DNA of 44,631 nucleotides from a virus. Each line of letters starts with the position of its first letter. Within the stretch, counting starts at the first letter, position 1. The notes below the pieces were generated by a model. The model saw only the letters and a program-made list of their open reading frames with translations, made no database searches and was not told the origin of the DNA. Positions 39,364 through 44,631 of the stretch are shown piece after piece. The position numbers and the translations under genes are program-made. The stretch lies in IMG/VR virus record IMGVR_UViG_3300046477_000157, positions 1-44,631 of that record, one strand, 5' to 3'.

Positions 39364-39557
39364 TTGTCTTCCTCCAAAAAAGCCTTCACGATTGCATGCG
39401 CAGCCTCAAACTCCATACGTCGCATTTGAATAGACGACGGCGGTGTCCATTGTTGACAGGCCTGCTCGATCTTAGCAGACCAGTTGCTAAACTGTTGCCG
39501 TGCTCGGTTTAATGGAGTGTCTTGTCGCATCTCGGCGATTACTTCCTCGTCACTCAT
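39360..39557 (-). CDS. Small hypothetical protein, 65 aa
   Basis: MSDEEVIAEMRQDTPLNRAR, then an amphipathic helical C-terminus (MEFEAAHAIVKAFLEEDK). It is coupled by ATGA to both neighbours in the replication operon. Its C-terminal EEDK and the sequence at its end (GGAAGACAAATGAG) repeat those of the upstream kinase-like gene, whose end has the same ribosome-binding block. Function unknown. Confidence 0.7.
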   Translation of the reverse strand: MSDEEVIAEMRQDTPLNRARQQFSNWSAKIEQACQQWTPPSSIQMRRMEFEAAHAIVKAFLEEDK

Positions 39558-40084
39558 TTGTCTTCCTCCAATTTGTCAGCAACTAGCTTCATCTTCACTT
39601 CGAGTTCCGCGATCGAACCATTGTTGCGAATGATTACATGTGCGTTCGGGATCATGAACGGATAGACGCGTTCCACACTATCGCGTGTGATCTGGATCAA
39701 TCTATAATTGCCCAACACGCGGCAATCCAGAACGTTCGTACCGTCATCCACCACAATGTATTTAGGATTAATCACATTCTCCTTAGCCCTCGTCTGAAGC
39801 ATCTTGCCCATGACGTTCGGTCCATAATTGAACCTAAGATGCGCTGCCTCTAGCCTCAAGAAGTCCCTCGGCGTCTTCCACAACAACTCCCCCATTGACT
39901 CTTCCAGTCTGATCGCACTTGCCTTTCGACCCAACAGCGCGCCAAGATACTGCCTCATGGGAGACGTGAATGAGTGATGCATAGCCAGCAGGCCCATGCT
40001 TCGCAACGCCGCTACAAGCAACGATGCGGCAAGCGTCTTCCCACTCTGTGACGGACCTGTGAAAATCACATATGTTTGACTCAC
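39554..40084 (-). CDS. P-loop nucleotide (dNMP) kinase-like protein, 176 aa
   Basis: Walker A FTGPSQSGKTLA near residues 8-19, then MHHSFTSPMRQYLGALLGRK resembling a dNMP-kinase substrate region, IVVDDGTNVLDCRVL (Walker B-like) and a late YRLIQITRDSVERV as in kinase lid regions. The role would be to phosphorylate deoxynucleotides for replication; the specific substrate is not shown. The start codon is GTG at 40084, and both it and the helicase TGA (40083-40081) are supplied by the palindrome at 40073-40087. Confidence 0.72.
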   Translation of the reverse strand: MSQTYVIFTGPSQSGKTLAASLLVAALRSMGLLAMHHSFTSPMRQYLGALLGRKASAIRLEESMGELLWKTPRDFLRLEAAHLRFNYGPNVMGKMLQTRAKENVINPKYIVVDDGTNVLDCRVLGNYRLIQITRDSVERVYPFMIPNAHVIIRNNGSIAELEVKMKLVADKLEEDK

Positions 40085-41319
40085 ACACGCTTCTCCCTTC
40101 GCAGGCCGAGCATCATGGCACGACGATCAGTAATGACAATCACCTTACTCTTGGCTCGCGTTATGGCTGTGTAAAAGTTGTTGCGGTTCAGCAGGAATGC
40201 CGACGCTGCTGATATGCAGTATATCACCTGCTCGAACTCACTGCCCTGGGACTTGTGTGTCGTGATCGCGTAGCCCAACTCGATCTGCTTGCGAGGATCG
40301 TAATTGATTACGCATCGCAGGTACGTGTTATACGTGCGAATGCTCGGCGGCACTTCGATACACCGCCCATCCTCATTCTTCAGCCACAACGTTCCATCCT
40401 CCGTATCAATTCTATCCACGCGCCCAATCTCACCATTGAACATGGACAGCGCATAGTCGTTCTTGACCCATAGAAACTTGTCATTCGCACGCACAACCAA
40501 CTCGTTCTCGTGCTTGTCGAACCTCGGTAGTCGCAGCAGTTCCTTGCCTTTGTTCAACTTCACCTGTATGGATGGGTTGATGCGCAGCGTCCCGACGTTT
40601 CCCTTGCGAGTAGGCATGATGATCTGACTACTATCATCTCCGAACTCTGGATGCTTTTCCATATGCCTAATCAATGCCAACACGGGATAGTCTGTATACC
40701 AGACATCGAATCTCGGACTGCGAACTGGCACCTGTCCATGCAGTATCCGGTACGCGTTACTAACAATTTCATCGCCTGATCGAAAGTTGAACGTCAGCTT
40801 CACCGCTGGGAACTTCTCTAGCACTGTCCTGAACGGCGGATCGCCCTCCTCGACCGGGAGCAGTTGGTTGTTGTCACCAAAGAACCTGATTACGCCCTTC
40901 TTCTGAAGCGCATTTATCATTTGCCTATATAGCTCAGGCCCCACCATAGACGACTCGTCAACGAGAATGACGAACTCCTCGAATGGGTTGGCTGCGTTCC
41001 GTCTTGGCTCGTGTATGTTCTCGACTTCCTCATCGCCATCACCGAATATCGGATCACTGCCAGGCTGCGGAAACTCCAACAACTTGTGAATCGTCTTCGC
41101 TTGGATGCCGGTAAGCTCGTATATGCGCTTGGCTGCTCTGCCTGTTGGAGCGCATAGAGCAACCTTGTACCTCTTGGCTAGTTCTCGGTACACATGACCA
41201 AGCACTAGCGTCTTGCCTGTGCCTGCCCCACCCGTAACCCCTGCGATACGATTGGTCACATCGCAGCACATCTCGATTGCATGCTCCTGCTCGCCACTCA
41301 GATTCTGCTCATCGCTCAT
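40081..41319 (-). CDS. RecD/Dda-type SF1 helicase, 412 aa
   Basis: 5'-3' DNA helicase for replication or recombination. Walker A is VTGGAGTGKTLVLG (about residues 30-43), motif Ia LCAPTGRAAKRI, Walker B VILVDESSMVGPELY, motif III RFFGDNNQLLPVEEGDPPF. The C-terminal UvrD_C_2-type segment is GYAITTHKSQGSEFEQVIY, with motif VI FYTAITRAKSKV. At 412 aa it lacks the long N-terminal part of RecD2 and is of Dda-like size. It starts 2 nt after the upstream stop. Confidence 0.92.
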   Translation of the reverse strand: MSDEQNLSGEQEHAIEMCCDVTNRIAGVTGGAGTGKTLVLGHVYRELAKRYKVALCAPTGRAAKRIYELTGIQAKTIHKLLEFPQPGSDPIFGDGDEEVENIHEPRRNAANPFEEFVILVDESSMVGPELYRQMINALQKKGVIRFFGDNNQLLPVEEGDPPFRTVLEKFPAVKLTFNFRSGDEIVSNAYRILHGQVPVRSPRFDVWYTDYPVLALIRHMEKHPEFGDDSSQIIMPTRKGNVGTLRINPSIQVKLNKGKELLRLPRFDKHENELVVRANDKFLWVKNDYALSMFNGEIGRVDRIDTEDGTLWLKNEDGRCIEVPPSIRTYNTYLRCVINYDPRKQIELGYAITTHKSQGSEFEQVIYCISAASAFLLNRNNFYTAITRAKSKVIVITDRRAMMLGLRREKRV

Positions 41320-41320
41320 G

Positions 41321-41623
41321 CTATCGTCCCTTCACCACACCCGGAGGAGCATTCGGATCGAGCACTGCCGACATGTGCGCGTCCCGCTGCTGAACCTTCG
41401 TACCGTCCTTATCGACACTCTCCTTGATTATAGTCAGACGATACACGTAGAGCGTATCCTCTCGCAACGCTGCTGCGTCTGTCGTATTCGTGCAGACAAG
41501 CGCCTGTGGTGGAGCATCCCCAGCCATTGCACTATTCCAATTGGTCCCATCGCTGTACGAGAACAAGTCGCCCGGCTTCAAATCACCGAGCGTTATCTTG
41601 GTTGCTACTACTCTAGCACGCAT
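41321..41623 (-). CDS. Hypothetical protein, 100 aa
   Basis: Small beta-rich domain: KITLGDLKPGDLFSYSDGTN, then PQALVCTNTTDAAALREDTL and YVYRLTI. No identified family; similar patterns occur in phage early proteins. TAATG coupling to the upstream gene. Confidence 0.72.
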   Translation of the reverse strand: MRARVVATKITLGDLKPGDLFSYSDGTNWNSAMAGDAPPQALVCTNTTDAAALREDTLYVYRLTIIKESVDKDGTKVQQRDAHMSAVLDPNAPPGVVKGR

Positions 41624-41829
41624 TACGCTGCCTCCTCAGATTTCGCCTCTGCCAGGACTGCTCTTGCCGCCTGGACCACCACATTACGAGTGAACTGCGC
41701 CTGGGTAATCTTCAGCAACCTTGCCGCTTCCGTAACATCGCGCCTGTCGTCAAGCCGAATCCTGACAACGATCTGGCACACGCCTTTGATGACCGACTCC
41801 CCAAGCCGTAGCTGAATTGCCTCAACCAT
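41623..41829 (-). CDS. Ribbon-helix-helix-like small protein, 68 aa
   Basis: VRIRLDDRRDVTEAARLLKI then TQAQFTRNVVVQAARAVLAE: a beta strand followed by two helices in the spacing of ribbon-helix-helix or DUF1778-type DNA-binding proteins, dimers that bind short palindromes. It is therefore one candidate for the factor that reads the dispersed 15-bp palindrome; that link is speculation. Overlaps the upstream gene by 8 bp. Confidence 0.6.
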   Translation of the reverse strand: MVEAIQLRLGESVIKGVCQIVVRIRLDDRRDVTEAARLLKITQAQFTRNVVVQAARAVLAEAKSEEAA

Positions 41830-42013
41830 CTTCTCGCTCCAGGCGCAGTGTGTTCAGATACCCCACGAACGCATGATACGTATCGCGTTCACATGCTGTC
41901 TCCTTCAACAACACCATGATCGCATCCGCTTGCTGATCTATAGTTGAGTAGGAGTCACCCTTCTTTAGCGCCGCAACGATCCTGTCTCGAACCCAATTAG
42001 AATCCTCGCTCAT
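41822..42013 (-). CDS. Small hypothetical protein, 63 aa
   Basis: MSEDSNWVRDRIVAALKKGD, then a helical remainder (QQADAIMVLLKETACERDTY). No recognised family. GGAGAGG lies 7-8 nt before the ATG. It opens a unit: the mini-hairpin (42031-42050) and palindrome (42051-42065) precede it. Confidence 0.7.
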   Translation of the reverse strand: MSEDSNWVRDRIVAALKKGDSYSTIDQQADAIMVLLKETACERDTYHAFVGYLNTLRLEREDG

Positions 42014-42070
42014 CTTTGGCCTCTCCTCTTCCCCGCCTTCGCGAGGACATGGTTTGACTCAAACAGAGAA

Positions 42071-42098
42071 GGCGCTGCGGAGTCGCCCCCGCAGCGCC
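42071..42098 (-). terminator. Perfect 10-bp hairpin after the ssDNA-binding gene
   Basis: GGCGCTGCGG (42071-42080) pairs with CCGCAGCGCC (42089-42098), 8 nt past the stop at 42107. On the gene strand TTCTCTGTTT follows, a weak U-rich tail. Confidence 0.65.
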
Positions 42099-42106
42099 TG
42101 CATTAC

Positions 42107-42640
42107 TTACCGGCGAGCGCGGGTTGCCCTACGCGCAGGCGGTGCTGTTTCCTCTTCGACTTCCGGCTCCCTTGCGCGAGCCGGTGCCGCCTCCTCAAGT
42201 GGCTCAACCGACGCAATCTCGGCACGCTTTCCAGATGCCGGATCGCGAGGGTTGACAGTCTGCCGAACCCTCAGACGGGCACGACAACCCATCCAATCGT
42301 TCGGGTCAATCGACGTAGTGTTCGCATCCAGCCCAAGGGCTTCAACGAACTTGCGCAGATTGAACAGCGCACGACGGTCTTTGCCGTCCCTCGGCTTGAT
42401 TTGCCGATTCCAGAACAGGACGGCACCGTCTTCGAAGTCGTCCTGAATGTCAGCAGGAATCTCGTCGGGCAGGATGATGAACCTGACCGCGTAGTACGCA
42501 TTACCCTTGGCAGACGTACCAACCTGCACGTCCTGGACTTCGCCCACGTAAATTCCGGGCGGCAGCTCTGCAGGGCGCTCAATATCAGAGAGCGACTCCT
42601 CCAGTTCGATCACGTCAAGGCTTTCGCCGTCGTCAATCAT
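42107..42640 (-). CDS. DUF669-like putative ssDNA-binding protein, 177 aa
   Basis: LPPGIYVGEVQDVQVGTSAK then GNAYYAVRFIILPDEIPAD: the 'pG.Y...v......T..G..y....f.i' layout of OB-like DUF669-type proteins found beside phage RecA-like recombinases. An RKFVEALGLD helix follows, then a disordered Arg/Glu/Ala-rich tail (EPEVEEETAPPARRATRARR). AGGAGG lies before the ATG at 42640. Presumed single-strand binding partner of the Sak4-like ATPase. Confidence 0.65.
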   Translation of the reverse strand: MIDDGESLDVIELEESLSDIERPAELPPGIYVGEVQDVQVGTSAKGNAYYAVRFIILPDEIPADIQDDFEDGAVLFWNRQIKPRDGKDRRALFNLRKFVEALGLDANTTSIDPNDWMGCRARLRVRQTVNPRDPASGKRAEIASVEPLEEAAPARAREPEVEEETAPPARRATRARR

Positions 42641-42698
42641 TACAATTCCTCCTGATGAGCAAGTCGGACAGCACCTGCTCACAACGGGTTTCAGATAC

Positions 42699-43550
42699 TC
42701 ACTGTCCTGAGCCGTTCGGGTTAATCTTCATGCCCTTCTTGGCCCATTCGCCATACCATCTTGCTATGGTCATCTGGCCCTTGTCAGGCAATTCCGCATT
42801 GTACTTCAACTCAAACTCTGCATCACTGCTACTCGAAAACATACGCGACTTCATTGGTCTTCGGAGACGAACCGAGCGCACCGCCAGCCTTCGATTTTCC
42901 TTGTTTGCTGACATATGCCATATCTCCGACAGACGGAATGTTACATTGTTGACCAACTGCCCTCCAAGCATGATGCTTATATGACTCACAACTTCCTTAC
43001 CGTCGCGAATTTCCATTACAGGATCGGCTTCGTGCGCAGTAGCAATCAAATGTACCCCATGCTTCGCAGTTACCCTGAGCAACCCTGTCAGCACCTTCAG
43101 CATTAAGGCATTGCGAGCACCGTACGCAGACTGCCCTGGCTCCTCAACCGTCGGGATGAAACCACGTCTGCCTGCTCCAATGCCCATCTCCACCGACCGC
43201 TGCAATGCCATATACACCAACGCCGTTACTGAGTCACACACAACTGTCTTGATGTCAGTATGCTGCGAGAGTATCTGGTCTAATCCAAAAGGATTGTCGC
43301 TTTTCCCGTGCTTGAATATCTCCTCTGGTGTGAGTCCCGACAAATCAGCCACGCGAACATCAGGACGATGCGCGACTGACACATGCTCTTGGTCGCCGAA
43401 CGACAGCCACAGTTTGTTTCCAGGTGCTGTTGCCGCGAAGGTGGTCTTTCCACAAGAGGATGGTCCCCATATGAGCACAGCCATTCTTCGAGGCGCTTCT
43501 GCTCCAGTCGTTACAGCAACTGGCCCTATCTTGAATGGCAATAGCGCCAT
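42699..43550 (-). CDS. Sak4-like RecA-fold ATPase (AAA_24 type), 283 aa
   Basis: Walker A LIWGPSSCGKTTFAA (about residues 28-42) and Walker B TVVCDSVTALVY, with an intervening GNKLWLSFGDQEH. A Gly/Arg loop (GIGAGRRGFIPTVEEPGQSA) precedes LLRVTAKHGVHLIATAHEAD, the sensor strand. This is the pattern of phage single-strand annealing/recombination ATPases. Located between the ssDNA-binding candidate and the nuclease, it probably forms a recombination module. Confidence 0.85.
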   Translation of the reverse strand: MALLPFKIGPVAVTTGAEAPRRMAVLIWGPSSCGKTTFAATAPGNKLWLSFGDQEHVSVAHRPDVRVADLSGLTPEEIFKHGKSDNPFGLDQILSQHTDIKTVVCDSVTALVYMALQRSVEMGIGAGRRGFIPTVEEPGQSAYGARNALMLKVLTGLLRVTAKHGVHLIATAHEADPVMEIRDGKEVVSHISIMLGGQLVNNVTFRLSEIWHMSANKENRRLAVRSVRLRRPMKSRMFSSSSDAEFELKYNAELPDKGQMTIARWYGEWAKKGMKINPNGSGQ

Positions 43551-43553
43551 AGC

Positions 43554-43772
43554 CTACCTCTTTCCTATAGAATCTGCCGGTATCACTATTGCTGTTTGAA
43601 TCAAACTCTTCTGCATCTCCGCAATCCGTTCGAGCACCACAGCTATACGCTCAAGCCGCGCACCGATAAACATAGCCGCACCAAGGATTGCATCCACGTC
43701 ACCAAGCCTTGGCGTATCCTCTTCGATTGCATGTATCGCGTCGAGCAGTTCGTCCACGACAAGCACATTCAT
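43554..43772 (-). CDS. Small helical hypothetical protein, 72 aa
   Basis: MNVLVVDELLDAIHAIEEDT, then IGARLERIAVVLERIAEMQK: an amphipathic helical protein, possibly oligomeric. It lies 1 nt after the nuclease stop and 3 nt before the ATPase start. A variant palindrome (43593-43607) is inside its C-terminal codons. Confidence 0.7.
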   Translation of the reverse strand: MNVLVVDELLDAIHAIEEDTPRLGDVDAILGAAMFIGARLERIAVVLERIAEMQKSLIQTAIVIPADSIGKR

Positions 43773-43773
43773 G

Positions 43774-44631
43774 TCAGTCTCCCTCTGCTGCTAGCTCCGA
43801 TGGGCTTGACTTCGCAGGAACCATCTCGTTCCATTGCTCGACCCTGCCATCTTGGGTGTCGCAGCAGAACGACAATAACGAACATGGCCGAAAGTATCGA
43901 TTGCAAGAATGCGTATACCGAGGCGCATGCTCATAGTTGTCCTTGTACTGCTCGTACATCTCCGCCGTGTGCCTGAACCAGAACGCCCAACGCTGTAGCT
44001 GTTCGCCTGTCCTATTCGTCACCAAAGGCCACACGTCTTCGCCCTTACCCGTTGGCTTGATCTTGAGCCCCAGGATGCGTGCGTTGTAGATGTCGAACCC
44101 ATACACAGACGCGGCGCATGCAAGATAGCCTGTCACCTGGTTCGACAACTGGAACGACGCCTTCCAACCTGCGTCCAGCCTCGATGCTGTCTTGTTGTCT
44201 TCGAGCGTAGAGAATCCCTTGGCGTTGTTGTACGTCAGGCCATCGAACGTCCCGATGAACCTAAACTGCTTACCGTCGTCGTACGTCAGCACCACATCGA
44301 ACGTGTTTTCGATCCCAACGACGGAGTTTGGATTCTTCTTGTCCTGTACGTAGATCGGGAAGTTGGACAAGGTAGGCAAGATGGTGTCGATATACACGAT
44401 ACACGCCATCTCCATGTTGCCAACAGTCCTGATCTTGTCCTCTGGACTGTCCTCCCAGCCACTACTACGCAGCATCTCGAACGCAAGCACCATCATCGAC
44501 TCGCGATCATTCTTCTGATCGTTCGCCTTAGCCCAGCACTTGCGCCATCTGTTTGAGTCAAACGTTTGATCGTAGTAGCTTCTCTCTTGCTTCGGCTTGC
44601 CGAACAAACGTATTGCTGTCGATAGGGCGTG
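43774..44631 (-). CDS. Cas4/RecB-type PD-(D/E)XK nuclease, C-terminal part in window
   Basis: Exonuclease-like: FIGTFDGLTY (catalytic Asp), LEDNKTAS (E-x-K-type motif) and SNQVTGYLACA (motif IV Gln..Tyr) occur in the order of Cas4/RecB nucleases. A C-terminal Cys cluster (THSCNRYFRPCSLLSFCC) plus a more N-terminal Cys could hold an Fe-S cluster. The 5' end crosses the circle junction and probably starts at the ATG at 209-207 of the left end (about 306 aa); TTG at 44607 is the alternative. Forms a module with the Sak4-like ATPase. A palindrome (44550-44564) is read in frame as TFDSNRW. Confidence 0.82.
   Translation of the reverse strand, partial: HALSTAIRLFGKPKQERSYYDQTFDSNRWRKCWAKANDQKNDRESMMVLAFEMLRSSGWEDSPEDKIRTVGNMEMACIVYIDTILPTLSNFPIYVQDKKNPNSVVGIENTFDVVLTYDDGKQFRFIGTFDGLTYNNAKGFSTLEDNKTASRLDAGWKASFQLSNQVTGYLACAASVYGFDIYNARILGLKIKPTGKGEDVWPLVTNRTGEQLQRWAFWFRHTAEMYEQYKDNYEHAPRYTHSCNRYFRPCSLLSFCCDTQDGRVEQWNEMVPAKSSPSELAAEGD
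44486..44631. repeat. Terminal redundancy, right copy
   Basis: Second copy of the 146-bp end repeat, with A at 44612 where the left copy has G at 127. The change is synonymous (Asn AAC/AAT) in the overlapping 180-aa reading frame. It is Thr/Ile in the upstream-extended nuclease frame. Confidence 0.95.

Larger units (their letters stand above)
1099..42050. repeat. Dispersed GC-rich mini-hairpin CCCCGCCTTCGCGAGGACAT
   Basis: A second repeat, about 20 bp and often abutting the 15-bp palindrome. Copies in the orientation shown are at 1099-1119, 3949-3969, 5560-5580, 6273-6293, 6911-6931, 25619-25637, 29710-29728, 31344-31360 and 42031-42050. Inverted copies are at 14509-14529 and 24863-24880. 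In most units, read in the gene direction, the order is palindrome, ATGTCCTCGCGAAGG, Shine-Dalgarno, start codon. A related hairpin with a CCCCGA / TCGAGG stem replaces it at 10832-10853, 22986-23007 and 28979-28998. Confidence 0.9.
65..44564. repeat. Dispersed 15-bp palindrome TGTTTGASTCAAACA, about 40 copies
   Basis: Copies with 0-2 mismatches, read by eye, start at 65, 1388, 2319, 3928, 4559, 5580, 6295, 6512, 6932, 7081, 7399, 9269, 9556, 9831, 10166, 10418, 10483, 10857, 11771, 12964, 13628, 14495, 16220, 17298, 18235, 20386, 21129, 23010, 24847, 26574, 28962, 29731, 31364, 32838, 36769, 38550, 40073, 42051, 43593 and 44550 (the last duplicates 65). Degenerate copies lie at 790, 15563 and 22017. 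Each is two 7-bp arms, TGTTTGA and TCAAACA, around a central C or G. A common variant has TGTGTGA in one arm only. Most sit between a stop codon and the next Shine-Dalgarno. Others lie inside genes. A dimeric regulator site or an RNA processing signal is inferred. Confidence 0.95.

Noticed and set aside
65-44564. Dispersed repeats as a CRISPR array
   Set aside because: Copies are scattered over the whole genome with irregular spacing and often inside genes; no regular spacers and no cas cluster. The Cas4-like nuclease is a phage recombination type.
1-44631. Temperate lifestyle genes (integrase, CI-like repressor, attP)
   Set aside because: No tyrosine or serine recombinase motif was recognised in any plausible gene. 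Operators alone do not prove lysogeny.

Overview
The window is a complete or nearly complete phage genome assembled as a circle. Bases 1-146 recur at 44486-44631 with one mismatch, so the unique length is about 44,485 bp. A portal, large terminase, capsid protein, P22 gp10-like nozzle protein and S74-type tail fibre are present. No tail tube, sheath or recognisable tape measure was found, and the largest gene looks like an internal ejection protein, so this is most likely a short-tailed (podovirus-like) virus. No integrase, phage RNA polymerase, tRNA or CRISPR array was seen. A phage-encoded VPLPA/PEP-CTERM-type surface protein suggests a Gram-negative host with an exosortase system, such as an EPS- or floc-forming proteobacterium; this host call is inference. 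LAYOUT: two converging gene blocks leave one control region. From about 9.2 kb down to 1, across the circle junction and on down from 44.6 to 36.4 kb, everything is on the minus strand. From 10.19 to 36.45 kb everything is on the plus strand. The blocks meet tail to tail at 36,445, where their stop codons overlap. (1) 1-9.2 kb, minus: about 25 small, mostly unknown genes, often coupled by ATGA overlaps. They include an Acb2-like cyclic-oligonucleotide sponge (anti-CBASS candidate), the PEP-CTERM-like secreted protein, several zinc-ribbon miniproteins and an exported 115-aa protein. (2) 6.3-10.9 kb: regulatory zone with three sigma70 promoters (all 17-bp spacers), four copies of a palindromic operator (TGCGACA-N3-TGTCGCA type), CTATCAAA motifs, a purine/pyrimidine-skewed CAAAC-rich tract, poly-G runs and a terminated leader upstream of the late genes. 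(3) 10.9-36.4 kb, plus: DNA packaging (TerS candidate, TerL), portal, scaffold, capsid, head completion and nozzle, tail fibre, a GNAT acetyltransferase, low-complexity virion or ejection candidates, and a 2154-aa ejection protein with two peptidoglycan-degrading domains. (4) 36.4-44.6 kb, minus: replication and recombination with a UDG-exonuclease-PolA fusion polymerase, a P-loop nucleotide-kinase-like protein, a RecD-like helicase, a DUF669-like ssDNA-binding candidate, a Sak4-like RecA-fold ATPase and a Cas4/RecB-type nuclease. MOST UNUSUAL FEATURE: a 15-bp palindrome, TGTTTGASTCAAACA, recurs about 40 times on both arms, usually just upstream of a ribosome-binding site. It is often paired with a second short hairpin, CCCCGCCTTCGCGAGGACAT. 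The palindrome and the composite also occur inside coding genes, where they are read in frame and sometimes supply stop or start codons. They look like a genome-wide operator or processing system that also behaves as a dispersed mobile repeat.
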